A stretch of 64,000 nt of DNA, from positions 38,367-102,366 of the forward strand of contig NZ_BCRT01000006.1 of the NCBI RefSeq assembly GCF_001552735.1, in the 5' to 3' direction. Below are positions 25,917 through 34,799 of this stretch, piece after piece; within the stretch, counting starts at the first letter, position 1; each line of letters starts with the position of its first letter. This DNA comes from Sanguibacter suarezii NBRC 16159. GTDB taxonomy: Bacteria; Actinomycetota; Actinomycetes; Actinomycetales; Cellulomonadaceae. Position numbers and translations under genes: made by a program. Under the pieces are notes generated by a model. It was not told the DNA's origin. It ran no database searches and saw only the letters and a list, made by a program, of their open reading frames with translations.

Positions 25917-26870
25917 ATGAGCCGCGACATGATCAACCCGGCAGCCGCCACCCGCACGCCGACCACCCCCGGCCACGTCCTGGCGCCCGGCGACCTGCTG
26001 GCCGCGGACACCTCGATGGACGCCGTGACCCTCTACGTCCACGACATCGACGCCATGGTGACGTTCTACACCGAGGCCCTCGCCCTGCAGGTCCTCGACC
26101 ACGCCGGGACCGAGTCGGTGGCCGCCGACCGCCGCGACGGCGTCGTGACCATCGGCCGGGGCACCGTGCCGCTCGTGGTGCTGCGCCACGCACCGGACAT
26201 GCCGCGCCCCGCCCGTGGCTCAGCCGGGCTGTTCCACACCGCGATCCTCTTCGACACCCAGGCCGCGCTCGCCGCGACCGTGCTGCGCGTGGCCGAGGTG
26301 GCCCCCGAGCTCTACACCGGCAGCGCCGACCACCTCGTCTCCGAGGCCTTCTACCTCGACGACCCCGAGGGCAACGGCATCGAGCTCTACGTCGACCGCT
26401 CCCGCGAGGAGTGGACCTGGACGCAGGGTCGCGTCGCGATGGACTCCCTCGCCCTCGACCCCAACGCCTTCATCCGCACGCACCTCACCGAAGAGGTCGT
26501 GGCCGCACCGCAGGAGCAGAAGGCCGTCGTCGGGCACGTGCACCTGCAGGTCGGGGACATCGCCTCGGCCCGCCGCTTCTACGTCGACACCGTCGGCTTC
26601 GAGGTCACCACCGAGATGCCCAGCGCCCTGTTCGTCTCCGCCGGCGGCTACCACCACCACATGGCGATGAACACCTGGGGCTCCATGGGCGCCGGACCGC
26701 GCGCGGTCACCCTCGGCCTCGGTGAAGTCTCCATCGTCGTGCCCACCGACGACGACGTTGCGGCCCTCACCGACCGCCTGGCTCGCCACGCGATCCCCAC
26801 CGCGCACGACGGCGCAGCGCTGACCTTCACCGACCCGTGGAAGAACCGCATCGCCGTCTCGGTGGGCTGA
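25917..26870 (+). CDS. Two-domain VOC (glyoxalase/dioxygenase fold) protein
   Basis: A 317-residue protein with two vicinal-oxygen-chelate repeats. The first spans about residues 25-150 (MDAVTLYVHDIDAMVTFYTEALALQVLDH ... FYLDDPEGNGIELYVDRSREEW). The second spans about 195-315 (VGHVHLQVGDIASARRFYVDTVGFEVTTEMP ... HHMAMNTWGS). The layout matches CatE-like extradiol dioxygenases, which use Fe(II) held by two His and one Glu; matching His and Glu positions are visible (HVHL, HHHMAMN, IELYVDR). A GAAGGAG site precedes the ATG. A catechol or similar aromatic substrate is possible but unproven. Operator-like repeats upstream suggest induction by a ligand. Confidence 0.8.
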   Translation: MSRDMINPAAATRTPTTPGHVLAPGDLLAADTSMDAVTLYVHDIDAMVTFYTEALALQVLDHAGTESVAADRRDGVVTIGRGTVPLVVLRHAPDMPRPARGSAGLFHTAILFDTQAALAATVLRVAEVAPELYTGSADHLVSEAFYLDDPEGNGIELYVDRSREEWTWTQGRVAMDSLALDPNAFIRTHLTEEVVAAPQEQKAVVGHVHLQVGDIASARRFYVDTVGFEVTTEMPSALFVSAGGYHHHMAMNTWGSMGAGPRAVTLGLGEVSIVVPTDDDVAALTDRLARHAIPTAHDGAALTFTDPWKNRIAVSVG

Positions 26871-26882
26871 TCACCCCCAGGC

Positions 26883-27155
26883 TCAGGCGCCGTGCAGCTT
26901 GCGCGCCCGCAGCCTGCTCGCCATCCGGCGGGTGCTGCGGGAGGCCAAGACCCGGGTCAGGGCCGCCGTCGCCCCGGTCACCGCAGCGAAGGTGACGACG
27001 CTGACCATCGTCGCGTCGTCGTCGTCCACCGTGGCCGGGGTGTGGCCGGTGGCCTTGGTCCACAAGGCCGTGACGGCCTTCTGGGCCGCCCAGCCGGCAG
27101 CTGCCGACACGGCGAGCGTCGCGATCTTCACGGGTATCGACTGGTCATGCGCCAT
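26883..27155 (-). CDS. DUF4235 small membrane protein
   Basis: A 90-residue protein with two hydrophobic helices (VKIATLAVSAAAGWAAQKAV at about 8-28 and ATMVSVVTFAAVTGATAALTRVLA at about 48-72) joined by an acidic loop, plus a basic tail RRMASRLRARKLHGA. It matches DUF4235, found widely in actinobacteria as a short integral membrane protein of unknown role. It is monocistronic and ends 13 bases from the convergent VOC gene. The tail suggests a cytoplasmic C-terminus that may contact nucleic acid or phospholipid. The family call rests on the AGWAAQKAVTALW and RLRARKLHG patterns. Confidence 0.75.
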   Translation of the reverse strand: MAHDQSIPVKIATLAVSAAAGWAAQKAVTALWTKATGHTPATVDDDDATMVSVVTFAAVTGATAALTRVLASRSTRRMASRLRARKLHGA

Positions 27156-27259
27156 GGTTCCTCCGAAGGGTTCGATCAGGTGTCTTCCCTGATCACCTCA
27201 CGCTAGTCGGCACGGCGGGCAACCGCACACCACGCCGCGGCGGTAGACTCGTCGAGAAC

Positions 27260-27345
27260 GACAGGGGAGCGCACAAGCGCTGAGAGTGCGGCCAGGCCGC
27301 AGACCCTCGAACCTGATCCGGTTAGCACCGGTGTAGGGAGTCGGG
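27260..27345 (+). promoter_or_regulatory. TPP riboswitch (THI element)
   Basis: The conserved thiamine pyrophosphate aptamer is complete: GGGGAGC, then GCTGAGAGTGCGG (27279-27291), CCGCAGACCCTCGAACCTGA (27297-27316), then GGTTAGCACCGGTGTAGGGAG. It lies 60 bases ahead of the thiB start, and a 6-bp stem (CCACGC / GCGTGG, 27353-27367) sits between aptamer and ribosome site. High TPP should reduce expression of the thiamine transporter operon. The expression platform may be translational, since no clear terminator is seen. Confidence 0.95.
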
Positions 27346-27407
27346 AATCTCGCCACGCCCAGCGTGGAACCCCTTCTGTGGCGAACAGTCCAGGAGGACG
27401 CAGCACC

Positions 27408-28487
27408 ATGATCACCACCCACGCACGACGCCGCCTGCCCGCACTCGCTGCCACCGCCGTCGCCGGCGCGCTGGTCCTCAGCCTCAGCGCCTGCTCAGAC
27501 GACACCGGCACCAGCTCCAGCCCCACCGACGACACGACGCTCGACGTCGTCGTGCACGACTCCTTCTCCATGAGCGACGAGGCCAAGGCGGCCTTCGAGC
27601 AGGAGAGCGGGCTGACCCTCAACCTCATCACCACCGGCGACGGCGGAGCGCTGGCCAACAAGCTCGTGCTCACCAAGGACGCGCCGCTCGGCGACGTCGC
27701 CTTCGGCATCGACAACTCCTTCGCCTCCCGCGCCGTGGAGGAAGGGGTCTTCACCGCCTACACCTCCCCGGCGCTGCCCGAGGACGCCGGTGACATGCTC
27801 ATCGACGAGGACGGCTCGCTCACCCCCATCGACTACGGCGACGTCTGCCTGAACATCGACACCGGGTGGTTCGCCGAGAAGGGCGTGCCCGCCCCGACGA
27901 CGCTGACGGACCTCACCACCCCGGCCTACAAGGACCTCACCGTCGTGACCAACCCGGCGACCTCGACCCCGGGCCTGTCCTTCCTCTTCGCCACGATCGG
28001 GGAGTTCGGCCAGGACGGCTACCTCGACTACTGGAGCCAGCTCACCGACAACGGCCTCAAGGTCGTCGAAGGCTGGGAGGACGCCTACTACACCGACTTC
28101 ACCGGAGCCGGCGGGGACGGCAGCCGCCCGATCGTGCTGTCCTACGCCTCATCCCCGGCCTTCACCGTGACCGAGGACGGGTCCGCCTCGACGACCTCGG
28201 CCCTGCTGGGTACGTGCTTCCGCCAGGTCGAGTACGCCGGCGTGCTGGCCAACGGGAGCAACCCGGAGGGCGCGCAGGAGTTCATCGACTTCCTCCTGGG
28301 GGAGCAGTTCCAGGCCGAGGTGCCGGAGGCGATGTACATGTACCCGGTGAACCCGGACGTGGAGGTGCCCGCGGAGTGGGCGTCCTTCGCACCGGTGCCG
28401 GACGCGCCGATCGCCCTGGACCCGGCGGAGATCTCGGCGAACCGGGACTCGTGGATCAAGGCGTGGACTGCTTCGGTGATTGGTTAG
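27408..28487 (+). CDS. thiB: Thiamine ABC transporter substrate-binding lipoprotein
   Basis: A 359-residue lipoprotein that would capture thiamine or TPP outside the membrane. A signal peptide (RRRLPALAATAVAGALVLSL) ends in the lipobox LSAC, with Cys near residue 29. The mature part is a type II periplasmic binding fold with TLDVVVHDSFSMSDEAKAAFEQ, AFGIDNSFASRAVEEGVF and the ThiB-like PTTLTDLTTPAYKDLTVVTNPATSTPGLSFL. The ATG at 27408 has an AGGAGG site 10 bases upstream. First gene after the TPP riboswitch and followed by thiP and thiQ, which makes the thiamine assignment strong. Confidence 0.92.
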   Translation: MITTHARRRLPALAATAVAGALVLSLSACSDDTGTSSSPTDDTTLDVVVHDSFSMSDEAKAAFEQESGLTLNLITTGDGGALANKLVLTKDAPLGDVAFGIDNSFASRAVEEGVFTAYTSPALPEDAGDMLIDEDGSLTPIDYGDVCLNIDTGWFAEKGVPAPTTLTDLTTPAYKDLTVVTNPATSTPGLSFLFATIGEFGQDGYLDYWSQLTDNGLKVVEGWEDAYYTDFTGAGGDGSRPIVLSYASSPAFTVTEDGSASTTSALLGTCFRQVEYAGVLANGSNPEGAQEFIDFLLGEQFQAEVPEAMYMYPVNPDVEVPAEWASFAPVPDAPIALDPAEISANRDSWIKAWTASVIG

Positions 28488-28524
28488 TCCTGTGAGCTTG
28501 GGTGGTGGGACTCGGCTGGGGCGG

Positions 28525-28609
28525 GAGGAGGTGGGGCGCCCGTCCTGCCCGGGCGCTCCTTCGTCGCGCCCTGACGCCCACCACACCGGGACGGGCGCCC
28601 CACCTCCTC
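28525..28609. repeat. Inverted repeat between thiB and thiP coding regions
   Basis: Perfect 21-base arms at 28525-28545 and 28589-28609 (outer part GAGGAGGTGGGGCGCCC) enclose 43 bases. Immediately after lies CTCCCTC ... GAGGGAG. The hairpin would stand between the thiB stop and the ribosome site of thiP, a position in which it may stabilise the upstream mRNA or lower downstream expression. Confidence 0.75.
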
Positions 28610-28653
28610 CCTCTGTAGGTCTCTCACCTCGAGGGAGGGGGGAGCGGGCGGGG

Positions 28654-30333
28654 GTGGGCTCGGCTGCGCCATCGCGGGGCTGGGTCCGGATGGTCTGCTG
28701 GGTGCTTGCGGTGGCTGTGCCGGTCGCGTTCCTGGCGATCTTCTTCGTGTGGCCGGTGGTGACGCTGTTCGGGCGGGGGTTCTGGGCGGACGGGGCGCTG
28801 GACCTGTCGGGGTTCGTGGAGGTGTTCTCGCAGCCGCGGACCTGGCGGATCGTGGGGCTGACGCTGGCCCAGGGGGTGCTGGGCACCGTGCTGTCCGTGC
28901 TGCTGGGGGTGCCGGGGGCCTATGTGCTCTACCGGTGCTCCTTCCGGGGGCAGAAGATTGTCCGGGCGCTGGTCACGGTGCCGTTCGTGCTGCCGACCGT
29001 CGTGGTGGGGGTCGCCTTCCGGGCGCTGCTGAACGAGTCCGGCCCGCTGGGCTGGCTCGGCTGGGACGGGACCTTCACGGCGATCATCGCCGCCCTGGTC
29101 TTCTTCAACTACTCCGTCGTGGTCCGCACCGTGGGCGGGCTGTGGGAGCACCTGGACCCGCGGGCCGAGCAGGCCGCCCGGGCGCTGGGTGCCTCCCCGG
29201 CCCGGGCGTTCTGGACGGTCACCCTGCCTGCGCTGGCCCCAGCCATCGCCTCGGCCGCCGCCGTCGTCTTCCTCTTCTGCGCCACCGCCTTCGGGGTGGT
29301 GCTCGTCCTGGGCGGGCAGCGGTACGCCACCATCGAGACCGAGATCTGGATGCAGACCGTCCAGTTCCTCGACCTGCGCACGGCGGCGGTGCTCTCGGTC
29401 GCCCAGCTCGTCGTGGTCACCCTCGCCCTGGCGGTCGCCTCCCGGGCCCGCTCGCGCCGCGAGCACGCGCTCAACCTGTCCGCCGCCACACGCTCCACGC
29501 ACCCGCTGCGCCGGGGCGACGCCGTCCCCGCGGTGATCACCGCCGTCGTCGTCGGGCTGCTGCTCGTGTGGCCGCTGGCGAACCTCGTGGTGAAGTCGCT
29601 GCGCACGTCGTCGGGCTGGGGGCTGGGGAACTACACGGCGCTCGGCACGACCGGCGGGCGCAACGCGCTCACCGTGACCGTGTGGGAGGCGGCGGCCACG
29701 TCGCTGCGCACCGCCGCCGTGGCGACCGCGATCGCCCTCGTCGTCGGCGGGCTCGTCGCGCTCGTGGTGAGCCGGCGCCCCCGGGCGCCGCGCGCGCGGC
29801 GGGCGATCTCGGTCATGGACTCCGTCTTCATGCTGCCGCTCGGGGTCTCCGCGGTGACCGTGGGGTTCGGCTTCCTCATCACCCTCGACAAGCCGCTCGG
29901 GCTGGACATCGACCTGCGTACCTCGGGGATGCTCGTGCCGATCGCCCAGGCCGTGGTCGCCACACCGCTCGTGGTCCGCACGGTGCTGCCGGTGCTGCGC
30001 GCGATCGACCCCCGCCAGCGTGAGGCGGCCGCCACCCTCGGCGCGCGGCCCGGCCGGGTGCTCGCCACGGTCGACTGGCCGATCGCCGCCCGCTCCCTCG
30101 GCCTGGCCATCGGCTTCGCCTTCGCCGTCTCCCTCGGGGAGTTCGGCGCGACGTCCTTCCTCGCCCGACCGGAGACCGCGACCCTGCCGATCGTCATCTT
30201 CCGCCTCATCGGGCGACCCGGCGCCGAGAACTACGGCATGGCGCTCGCCGCCTCCGTCGTCCTCGCCCTCATCACCGCGACCGTCATGCTCCTCGCGGAG
30301 CGGCTGCGCGGAGAACGAACAGGAGAGTTCTGA
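28654..30333 (+). CDS. thiP: Thiamine ABC transporter permease
   Basis: A 559-residue double-length inner-membrane permease with two MetI-type halves. About 12 helices start from VCWVLAVAVPVAFLAIFFVW. The EAA loops are seen at ARALGASPARAFWTVTLPALAPA (first half) and AAATLGARPGRVLATVDWPIAARS (second half), the ThiQ contact sites. The frame is open back into thiB, but a hairpin (28525-28609) lies there. The GTG at 28654 has a purine-rich GGGAGGGGGGAG about 8 bases upstream and is preferred; alternatives are GTG 28684 and ATG 28690. Its stop overlaps the thiQ start by one base (TGATG). Confidence 0.88.
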   Translation: MGSAAPSRGWVRMVCWVLAVAVPVAFLAIFFVWPVVTLFGRGFWADGALDLSGFVEVFSQPRTWRIVGLTLAQGVLGTVLSVLLGVPGAYVLYRCSFRGQKIVRALVTVPFVLPTVVVGVAFRALLNESGPLGWLGWDGTFTAIIAALVFFNYSVVVRTVGGLWEHLDPRAEQAARALGASPARAFWTVTLPALAPAIASAAAVVFLFCATAFGVVLVLGGQRYATIETEIWMQTVQFLDLRTAAVLSVAQLVVVTLALAVASRARSRREHALNLSAATRSTHPLRRGDAVPAVITAVVVGLLLVWPLANLVVKSLRTSSGWGLGNYTALGTTGGRNALTVTVWEAAATSLRTAAVATAIALVVGGLVALVVSRRPRAPRARRAISVMDSVFMLPLGVSAVTVGFGFLITLDKPLGLDIDLRTSGMLVPIAQAVVATPLVVRTVLPVLRAIDPRQREAAATLGARPGRVLATVDWPIAARSLGLAIGFAFAVSLGEFGATSFLARPETATLPIVIFRLIGRPGAENYGMALAASVVLALITATVMLLAERLRGERTGEF

Positions 30334-31547
30334 TGGTCACTCCCATGGACCAGGTCACCGGCGCTCCCGCCCTGCCCGACGCCGGCGCGCGGGCTGGGAC
30401 GGGCGCGGCACCCGAGCCGCGCGCGGGGGCTGGGCGCAGCGCGGGTGCGGGTCAGAGCGCTGGTGCGGGGCTGCGGATCGAGGACGTCGTCGTCACCTAC
30501 CCGGCGGCGGGCCGCCGCCGCGGCGAGGAGACCGTGACGGCCGTCGACCACGTGTCCCTGACCATCGCCCCCGGGGAGGTCGTCGCGCTGCTCGGGCCGT
30601 CCGGCTGCGGCAAGTCGAGCCTGCTGCGCGCCGTCGCCGGGCTCGAGCCGGTGGCTGGCGGACGGGTGCTGTGGGACGGCGCCGACGTCGGGTCGGTGCC
30701 GGTGCACCTGCGCGGCTTCGGGCTGATGTTCCAGGACGGCCAGCTCTTCGCCCACCGCAGCGTGGGCGGCAACGTCGAGTACGGGCTGCGCATGCACCGG
30801 GTGCCCAAGGCGACCCGGCGGGCCCGCGTCGCCGAGCTGCTCGACGTCGTCGGGCTCCCTGGCAGCGAGGACCGGTCGGTGGCGACCATGTCCGGCGGGG
30901 AGCGGCAGCGCGTCGCGCTCGCGCGGGCACTGGCACCCCAGCCGCAGCTGCTGCTGCTCGACGAGCCGCTCTCCGCTCTCGACCGCGCGCTGCGCGAACG
31001 CCTCGCAGACGACCTGCGGGCCGCGCTCGTGGCCACCGGCACCACGGCGCTGTTCGTCACGCACGACCACGACGAGGCATTCACCGTCGCGGACCGGGTG
31101 GCCGTCATGTCCGGCGGCCGGTTGCTGCAGGTGGACGAGCCGTCGCGGCTGTGGGCGGCGCCGGCGAGCCGGGAGGTCGCGGAGTTCCTCGGGTACCAGG
31201 CGTTCATCCCCGCGGGCGAGGGGTGGCTGGCGGTCGGGCCGCAGGGGCTGGTGGCGTCGGAGCGTGGGGTGGATGGGGCGGCTGGGGTGGCTGTGCCGGG
31301 GACGGCGACGCCGGACGCGTCGTCGACGGTCGGTGCGGAGGCGTCCTCCGAGGTGGGTGTGGGGCCGTTCGTCGGCACGGTGGTGAGCTCGACCTTCCGC
31401 CGCGGGTACACGGAGGTGGTCGTCGACGTGGACCTCGGCGCCGGCGTCCAGCGCTGCGCGGCGGTGGCGCACGGACCGGCCGGATGGCCCGTCGGCGCGC
31501 CGGTCACGCTGACCGTCGCCGACTCAGCCACCGTCGTCGTCCCGTGA
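30333..31547 (+). CDS. thiQ: Thiamine ABC transporter ATP-binding protein
   Basis: A 404-residue ATPase. Its motifs are Walker A LLGPSGCGKSSLLRAVAGLEP (about residues 87-107), Q-loop FGLMFQDGQLFAHRSV, signature MSGGERQRVALARAL, Walker B LLLLDEPLSALDR and H-loop LFVTHDHDEAFTVADR. The N-terminus has an atypical 45-residue Ala/Gly/Arg extension (TGAAPEPRAGAGRSAGAGQS). A C-terminal 120 residues include a TOBE-like region separated by a low-complexity linker (AGVAVPGTATPDASSTVGAE). It pairs with ThiP to drive thiamine uptake; the operon is under the TPP riboswitch. Confidence 0.9.
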   Translation: MVTPMDQVTGAPALPDAGARAGTGAAPEPRAGAGRSAGAGQSAGAGLRIEDVVVTYPAAGRRRGEETVTAVDHVSLTIAPGEVVALLGPSGCGKSSLLRAVAGLEPVAGGRVLWDGADVGSVPVHLRGFGLMFQDGQLFAHRSVGGNVEYGLRMHRVPKATRRARVAELLDVVGLPGSEDRSVATMSGGERQRVALARALAPQPQLLLLDEPLSALDRALRERLADDLRAALVATGTTALFVTHDHDEAFTVADRVAVMSGGRLLQVDEPSRLWAAPASREVAEFLGYQAFIPAGEGWLAVGPQGLVASERGVDGAAGVAVPGTATPDASSTVGAEASSEVGVGPFVGTVVSSTFRRGYTEVVVDVDLGAGVQRCAAVAHGPAGWPVGAPVTLTVADSATVVVP

Positions 31548-31927
31548 GCCTCAGCGGCACGGAGATCCACGACCTCGCGCGCCGCACGGCCCGGGGGCTC
31601 GACGCCGTCTCGGAGGGATACCCCTTCACGGACTCACTGCTGGTGTTCAAGGTGTGCGGCCGGGTCTTCCTCGTCGTCACCGAGGTCCCTGACGACCCGC
31701 TCGTGACCGTCAAGATCGACCCGGCCTTCGCCGAGGACCTCGTCCGCCAGCACGAGAGCATCACCCTGGGCCGGTACTTCGACAAGCGCCACTGGGTGAC
31801 GATCGCACCGGGGCCCGGGATCACCGCTGCGCTGGTCGAGAGCCTCGTCCAGGACTCCTACGACACGGTCGCGGACAGCCTCCCGCGCCGAGACCGGGAG
31901 CGCATCGACCGGCTGCGCGGTCGCTGA
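31544..31927 (+). CDS. MmcQ/YjbR-family protein
   Basis: A 127-residue protein of the YjbR/CyaY-like fold. Diagnostic parts are the N-terminal LSGTEIHDLARRTARGLDAVSEGYPFTDSLLVFKVCGRVFLVV, the middle LVTVKIDPAFAEDLVRQHESI and the C-terminal region KRHWVTIAPGPGITAALVESLVQDSYDTVADSLPRR. MmcQ/YjbR proteins are annotated as DNA-binding but their role is not settled. The GTG start overlaps the thiQ stop, so it is translated with the thiamine operon, though any link to thiamine is only positional. Confidence 0.8.
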   Translation: MSLSGTEIHDLARRTARGLDAVSEGYPFTDSLLVFKVCGRVFLVVTEVPDDPLVTVKIDPAFAEDLVRQHESITLGRYFDKRHWVTIAPGPGITAALVESLVQDSYDTVADSLPRRDRERIDRLRGR

Positions 31928-31951
31928 CAGCGGACATGGCACGATGGCGCG

Positions 31952-32242
31952 ATGATCACCGAGCATGCGCTGCTACCTGTCATCCCCGGTCGTGAGGAAG
32001 AGTTCGAGGCCGCCTTTGCCCAGGCCCGGGAGATCATCTCGGCCATGCCCGGGTTCGGCGGGCTGACCCTGTCCCGGTCGATCGAGTCGCCGAGCACCTA
32101 CCTGCTGCTCGTGGAGTGGGACCGGCTCGAGGACCACACCGAGGGCTTCCGCGGATCCGCCGAGTACAGCCGCTGGCGCGACCTCCTGCACCACTTCTAC
32201 GACCCCTTCCCCGTCGTCGAGCACTACACCCCCACCCTCTGA
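31952..32242 (+). CDS. Antibiotic biosynthesis monooxygenase (ABM) domain protein
   Basis: A 96-residue single ABM domain of the dimeric ferredoxin-like fold: ITEHALLPVIPGREEEFEAAFAQAREIISAMPGFGGLTLSRSIESP, then YLLLVEWDRLEDHTEGFRGSAEYSRWRDLLHHFYDPFPVVEHY. Close relatives are small homodimeric quinol or haem oxygenases, or merely ligand-binding proteins. It starts 24 bases after the MmcQ gene and may belong to the same transcript, which would end at the 32285-32354 palindrome. No active-site residue can be assigned safely. Confidence 0.85.
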   Translation: MITEHALLPVIPGREEEFEAAFAQAREIISAMPGFGGLTLSRSIESPSTYLLLVEWDRLEDHTEGFRGSAEYSRWRDLLHHFYDPFPVVEHYTPTL

Positions 32243-32284
32243 CCCACCCACCCACCCTGCCCACCCCACCCCACCGCCCCCAGG

Positions 32285-32354
32285 TTCCGCTGAGTGCTGG
32301 GTTGTGCACGCCTCGCCTCGGCGTGTCGCGTGAACAACCCAGCACTCAGCGGAA
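32285..32354. repeat. Palindromic element, word CCGCTGAGTGCTGGGTTGT, in C-run/G-run context
   Basis: Perfect 21-base arms (32285-32305 and 32334-32354) around a 28-base spacer with an inner CACGC ... GCGTG stem. Left of it lie repeated C-runs (32243-32283), right of it G-runs (32355-32407) that could form a quadruplex. It lies between convergent genes. The element at 62978-63042 shares the same 19-base word. Confidence 0.9.
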
Positions 32355-32407
32355 GGAGGGCGGGGGAGGGGGCGGAAGGGGACGGCGGGTGGGGCTGGTG
32401 GGGTGGG

Positions 32408-34735
32408 TTAGGAGGGGTTGGCGGCTTGGATGAGGGCGTCTAGCTGGGACTGGTCGAAGAGCATGCCGTCGAAGGAGGCGATGACCTTCAGCGGCATCCC
32501 TCCGGCCAGCACCATCATGCCCTCGTCGAGGGGCATGGCCCCCGCCGCGTCGCCCGCCTGGGCCATCGCCGCCCGCAGGATCTCCCCGGCGACCGGGTGG
32601 GCGAGCGCCTCGCTGAGCGTGGAGTCCGCGGTCAGCGGCGGCGTGATGTCTTCACCGACCACCGTGATCGAGGAGGCCTCGCGCAGGTCGCGCGAGGACG
32701 CGCCGACCGAGACGACGAACTCCCCGCCCTCGACCACCCAGCGCCGCAGCACCGGGTGCCAGTAGGACAGGTCGCGAGCGTCGAGGTCGAAGGTCAGCGT
32801 CCGGGACTCGCCCGGGGCGAGCGTGACCTTGGCGAAGGCCTTGAGCTCGCGCTCGGGACGCAGCACGGCGGCCTGCGGGTCACCGACGTACACCTGGGCC
32901 ACCTCAGCGCCTGCGACCCCACCGGTGTTGGTGACAACGACGCTGGCCTGCACGGACGCCGTCGGGCCAGCGCCGGTGACGGTGACCGCGAGGTCGCTGT
33001 AGCCGAAGGTCGTGTAGCTCAGGCCGTGGCCGAAGGGGTAGGCCACCGCCATCCGCTTGGCGTCGTAGTAGCGGTACCCGACGAGGACGCCCTCGCCGTA
33101 GCGCACGTGCCCGAACTCCCCGGGGAAGTTGCCGTAGGAGGCGTTGTCCTCGAGCCGTAGCGGGATGGTCTCGGTGAGCTTGCCAGACGGGGTGCGCACC
33201 CCGAACAGCAGGTCGGCGACGGCGCCGCCACCGGCCTGCCCGCCGAGCCAGCCCTCCAGGATCGCGGCGGTCTGGTCCTGCCAGGGCGAGGTGGTCACCG
33301 CCGACCCGTTCGCCAGCACGACGACGACGCGCGCGCAGACCGCCGCGACCGCGGCCAGCAGCGCGACCTGGTTGGCCGGCAGGTCCATGGTGTCGCGGTC
33401 GATGCCCTCGGACTCGTGGCTCGCGGGCAGGCCCAGGAACAGCACGACGGTCTCGGCGCCGCGGGCGAGGTCGACGGCCTCGGTGAGCAGCGCGGCGTCG
33501 GCGCCCGCGTCCGGGGTGGCGGTCGTGGTGAAGCCAGCCGCGAAGGGAACCTCGGTCCCGGTGAGCGCCCGGATCTGGCTGAGAGCGTCGTCGAGCATGG
33601 TGGGCCGCACCTGGCTCGACCCGGCGCCCTGGTAGCGCGGCGTGCGCGCGAACTCGCCGATGACGGCGAGGGAGGCGGCGCCGGCGGGGTCCAGCGGGAG
33701 GGCCGGGACGCCGTCGACGTTCTCGTTGCGCAGGAGCACCGCGCCGTCGGCGGCGGCCTCGCGGGCGAGGGCGTGGTGGGCGGCCTCGTCGTAGCTGCCG
33801 GGGGAGGTCCGGGCGGGCAGGGAGCGGTTGAGCAGGGTGAGGTGACGGCGGACCGCCTGGTCGAGGACCGCCTCGTCGAGGGCGCCGGACCGCACCGCGG
33901 CGACGATCTCGGCGTCGGTGCGCCCACCGGAGGCAGGCATCTCCAGGTCCAGGCCAGCGGCCAGGGCGGGCACGCGGTCGGTGACCGCACCCCAGTCGGA
34001 GACGACGACGCCGTCGTAGCCCCACTCCTCGCGCAGCACCTCGGTGAGCAGCCAGTGGTTCTGGGAGGCGTAGGTGCCGTTGATCTTGTTGTAGGCGCAC
34101 ATGACGGTCCACGGCGCGGCCCGGGTGATGGCGCGCTCGAAGCCGGTGAGGTAGATCTCGCGCAGGGTGCGCTCGTCGACGTCGGCGGAGACGCGCATGC
34201 GGTCGGTCTCCTGGTTGTTCGCCGCGAAGTGCTTGATCGAGGTGCCCACGCCCTGGCTCTGCACCCCCTGGATGAGGGCGGCGCCCAGGTCACCGGAGAT
34301 GACCGGGTCCTCGGAGAAGTACTCGAAGTTGCGTCCGCACAGCGGCGAGCGCTTGATGTTGACGCCCGGGCCGAGCAGCACGGCGACGTCGTTGGCGCGG
34401 GTCTCACGGCCCAGGGCCTGGCCCACGCGTTGGACCAGCTCCACGTCCCAGGTGGAGCCGAGGGTGACCGCGGTGGGGAAGCAGGTGGCGGGGACAGAGT
34501 TGTTCAGGCCGAGGTGGTCGGCGGCCTCGTCCTGCTTGCGCAGCCCGTGCGGGCCGTCGGTGAGCATGACGGAGGGGACCTGCGCGCCGGGACGGTCGAT
34601 GGGCTGGGTGTGCCAGAAGTCCAGACCGGAGGTCAGTGACGCCTTCTCCTCGAGGGTGAGGTCCTGGATGAGGCGCTCGACGTCGAGCGGGCCGGCGGTG
34701 CGTGGCGTCGTGGGGTGGGGGGAGTCGATGCTCAT
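32408..34735 (-). CDS. Glycoside hydrolase family 3 (beta-glucosidase type)
   Basis: A 775-residue enzyme without a signal peptide. The family 3 N-terminal barrel holds MLTDGPHGLRK, GRNFEYFSEDPVISGDL (about residues 135-150), the substrate-binding pair KHFAANNQE and the catalytic nucleophile in VVVSDWGAVTD (Asp near 247). The C-terminal alpha/beta sandwich follows, with the fibronectin III-like end (YRYYDAKRMAVAYPFGHGLSYTTF, VQVYVGDPQA). The acid/base Glu probably lies in SHESEGIDRDTMDLP, as in thermostable GH3 beta-glucosidases. Likely hydrolyses beta-glucosides or xylosides inside the cell. It ends close to the 32285 palindrome. Confidence 0.92.
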   Translation of the reverse strand: MSIDSPHPTTPRTAGPLDVERLIQDLTLEEKASLTSGLDFWHTQPIDRPGAQVPSVMLTDGPHGLRKQDEAADHLGLNNSVPATCFPTAVTLGSTWDVELVQRVGQALGRETRANDVAVLLGPGVNIKRSPLCGRNFEYFSEDPVISGDLGAALIQGVQSQGVGTSIKHFAANNQETDRMRVSADVDERTLREIYLTGFERAITRAAPWTVMCAYNKINGTYASQNHWLLTEVLREEWGYDGVVVSDWGAVTDRVPALAAGLDLEMPASGGRTDAEIVAAVRSGALDEAVLDQAVRRHLTLLNRSLPARTSPGSYDEAAHHALAREAAADGAVLLRNENVDGVPALPLDPAGAASLAVIGEFARTPRYQGAGSSQVRPTMLDDALSQIRALTGTEVPFAAGFTTTATPDAGADAALLTEAVDLARGAETVVLFLGLPASHESEGIDRDTMDLPANQVALLAAVAAVCARVVVVLANGSAVTTSPWQDQTAAILEGWLGGQAGGGAVADLLFGVRTPSGKLTETIPLRLEDNASYGNFPGEFGHVRYGEGVLVGYRYYDAKRMAVAYPFGHGLSYTTFGYSDLAVTVTGAGPTASVQASVVVTNTGGVAGAEVAQVYVGDPQAAVLRPERELKAFAKVTLAPGESRTLTFDLDARDLSYWHPVLRRWVVEGGEFVVSVGASSRDLREASSITVVGEDITPPLTADSTLSEALAHPVAGEILRAAMAQAGDAAGAMPLDEGMMVLAGGMPLKVIASFDGMLFDQSQLDALIQAANPS

Positions 34736-34799
34736 GCTGCACGTCCTGGGTCTGCGGCTAGCTGCTGTGCTCGGGGACCCCGACCCTATCCCAAAGACC

